Below are positions 29,941 to 31,267 of a DNA stretch of 31,267 nt, piece after piece. The notes under the pieces were generated by a model that saw only the letters and a list, made by a program, of their open reading frames with translations, was not told where the DNA came from and did no database searches. The stretch is taken from NCBI GenBank assembly GCA_964392415.1, contig CAYMPL010000015.1, forward strand, positions 1 through 31,267, written 5' to 3'. Source of the stretch: CAYJMQ01 sp964392415. Lineage in GTDB: Bacteria; Bdellovibrionota; JACOXK01; 2-02-FULL-40-11. Each line of letters begins with the position of its first letter. Position 1 is the first letter of the stretch. Position numbers and translations under genes: made by a program.

Positions 29941-31164
29941 TTAGCCCTTTATGGGAATAAGCCGCGTTCCGGTTGATTCTAAATTCATTTGCATTACTTT
30001 TGGCTGCGAGAGATTTTTCATATCGATGATCAAGGTAATGACAGGAGAATTGGCTGCAAAAGATCCAACTTCAAAATCGAAACGCGCCAGGCGATAACGA
30101 AACATGCCATTCTCAAGGAGGGTTAGCTCCGTTTCTAAAAAGTCATCGATATCACGCCAGCCGACTTCTTTGAACCTAAGAAGAGATCCTCGCAATAATT
30201 GAGAAAGAGGACTTTTGAGACGCACAAGTTCCCGACGGAAGAGATCGGTCATCGGGCCGCGCATTACATTTAACCATCCCCCTCCGCCATTCCATCCCGA
30301 ATAGACTTTCCCACTCCATAGATCGACGATAACAGCTTCTGAAAATGAACTATTCTCACGAAGAAAAGAAAGTGTCACAAATCGACGCTCATGCGGCAAA
30401 ACTGAAAAAGAAGCGCTAAATCCTCCCCCCTTCTCAAGACCGACAAGCTCAATGACTTCGGCTGTTTCTTCAATTCGGACATGCGTTGGAAGATGATTGG
30501 CAGGTAAATAACGATTCGGCTTAACCATAAGAAGAAGATTTTGAATCCGGTCTCTACATTGAACCAATGTAAATTGAGATTGAGCCTTCGCCCATTCAAT
30601 ATAGAGATTGGAAGGGTGAATGGATGGGAGAGAGGCGAGGGGACTCCCCTCCACTCTTTTCCATTCCCCCCTCATATCGATCGGCGCTTTAAAGTGAGAG
30701 CGCCAATTTTTTATGATGGGAACCGCAGCGCTCTGAAATAACTCTTCTCTTTCTCCTTTTGTCATTCTTAAAATCGATTCAATCTGTTTATATTCTGTCT
30801 CAGAAAGGGGGATGCCGAACCGTTCAATAACATACGATCGCCAAAGCTCCCGGTCTTTAGAGAGATTGGGGGGGAGATGGGAGATCAGCGAATCAAACGC
30901 ATCGTTTAAAAAGAATGAAATCTCAGGTTCAAAAGATTTGGCGACTTCATCTCCATATTTCAAACTTTTGTGCTTCGGCCAATGTCGGGATGTCACCGCT
31001 CCATTCATTTGGCGTCGAAGCGTTGCGTTATAAAGCCTTCGACTATCTTCGCGTATGAGGCGAACAAATAATTTTACAATTTCTTTCGTTGGTTCGGCGG
31101 TCAGTTGTTTTCCTGTGAGGATAGATGAGATAAAAAGAATAAAAAATACAAAAATCCTTACCAC
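29941..31164 (-). CDS. Exported protein of unknown function
   Basis: 407 residues starting at GTG 31164, with a signal peptide in residues 1-23 (VRIFVFFILFISSIL, cleavage probably after LTA). Residues 25-150 are helical and charged (EIVKLFVRLIREDSRRLYN, YKQIESILRMTKGEREELF). The rest looks like a mixed beta region (HVRIEETAEVIELVGLEKGG, RRFVTLSFLREN, AVIVDLWSGKVYSGWNGGGG), ending in strands (FRYRLARFDFEVGSF, VITLIIDMKNL). No motif of an enzyme family was recognised. The start codon is uncertain because only a weak AGAGAG lies upstream. It stands apart from the neighbouring operon by 254 bases but has the same orientation. Confidence 0.7.
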   Translation of the reverse strand: MVRIFVFFILFISSILTGKQLTAEPTKEIVKLFVRLIREDSRRLYNATLRRQMNGAVTSRHWPKHKSLKYGDEVAKSFEPEISFFLNDAFDSLISHLPPNLSKDRELWRSYVIERFGIPLSETEYKQIESILRMTKGEREELFQSAAVPIIKNWRSHFKAPIDMRGEWKRVEGSPLASLPSIHPSNLYIEWAKAQSQFTLVQCRDRIQNLLLMVKPNRYLPANHLPTHVRIEETAEVIELVGLEKGGGFSASFSVLPHERRFVTLSFLRENSSFSEAVIVDLWSGKVYSGWNGGGGWLNVMRGPMTDLFRRELVRLKSPLSQLLRGSLLRFKEVGWRDIDDFLETELTLLENGMFRYRLARFDFEVGSFAANSPVITLIIDMKNLSQPKVMQMNLESTGTRLIPIKG

Positions 31165-31267
31165 TTAAACCGCTCTCTATAGGATTTTTTCAAAACGTCA
31201 AGCGCAAACTGCTAATGCTTTATCGTTCTTAGTTGTTCCCGGACAACGGGTTCTAACTGCTCAATGA
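31165..31267. other. Right-edge intergenic sequence, no gene seen
   Basis: 103 bases upstream of the last minus-strand gene; this should hold its promoter. A small dyad, GTTGT (6-base loop) ACAAC, lies at about 31230-31245. No gene is visible before the window ends. Confidence 0.4.

Overview
The window comes from a Gram-negative bacterium with a mid-range to slightly AT-rich genome. Evidence for an outer membrane is the LPS-core heptose pair (gmhA, hldD), a TolC-type protein and several secreted proteins. A complete rod-shape (elongasome) operon is present. The mix of genes and the many exported proteins of unknown function suggest a deltaproteobacterial or Bdellovibrionota-like lineage, but this is inference and no marker in the window settles it.

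Layout. (1) 1-6314 is accessory. It holds the end of a peroxiredoxin-like gene coupled to a formylglycine-generating-enzyme-fold (FGE) gene. A two-gene module follows on the minus strand: a transglutaminase-like/beta-rich protein and a helical-repeat/coiled-coil protein, with nearly identical signal-peptide coding segments. A PpiD-like chaperone gene comes last. The module lies between two perfect 164-bp direct repeats (1044-1207 and 4990-5153). The repeat consists of the 3' end of the FGE gene joined to the 3' end of the ppiD-like gene, so the module appears to have been inserted or duplicated between two convergent neighbours. (2) 6395-13006 is one operon, mreB-mreC-mreD-mrdA-rodA followed by a translationally coupled myo-inositol-1-phosphate synthase gene. 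(3) 12924-14990 holds thioredoxin (convergent with, and overlapping, the inositol gene) and the gmhA-hldD operon. (4) 14960-18787 holds a large RND/MMPL exporter and a divergent TolC-like protein. (5) 18857-26447 holds two related DUF4143-type AAA ATPases bracketing a membrane pyrophosphatase gene (hppA) and an M1 aminopeptidase gene. (6) 26459-31164, all minus strand, holds an orphan ribbon-helix-helix protein and four exported proteins of unknown function, two of which share a C-terminal motif.

How the genes work together. The mre/mrd/rod products build the lateral wall. gmhA and hldD make ADP-heptose for the outer membrane. Ino1, coupled to rodA, would supply inositol phosphate for a lipid or solute. 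hppA energises the membrane from pyrophosphate. Several first-in-operon genes (mreB, gmhA, both ATPases) lack a Shine-Dalgarno sequence and have a plausible -10 box only 6-10 bases before the start codon, suggesting leaderless or near-leaderless mRNAs. Internal genes more often have good ribosome-binding sites.

The most notable signals are the repeat-bracketed two-gene module, the FGE C-terminus (which resembles a diversity-generating-retroelement variable region although no reverse transcriptase is visible), and a short palindromic interspersed repeat, one copy of which sits in frame inside the aminopeptidase gene. No tRNA, rRNA, CRISPR array, transposase or phage gene was seen.
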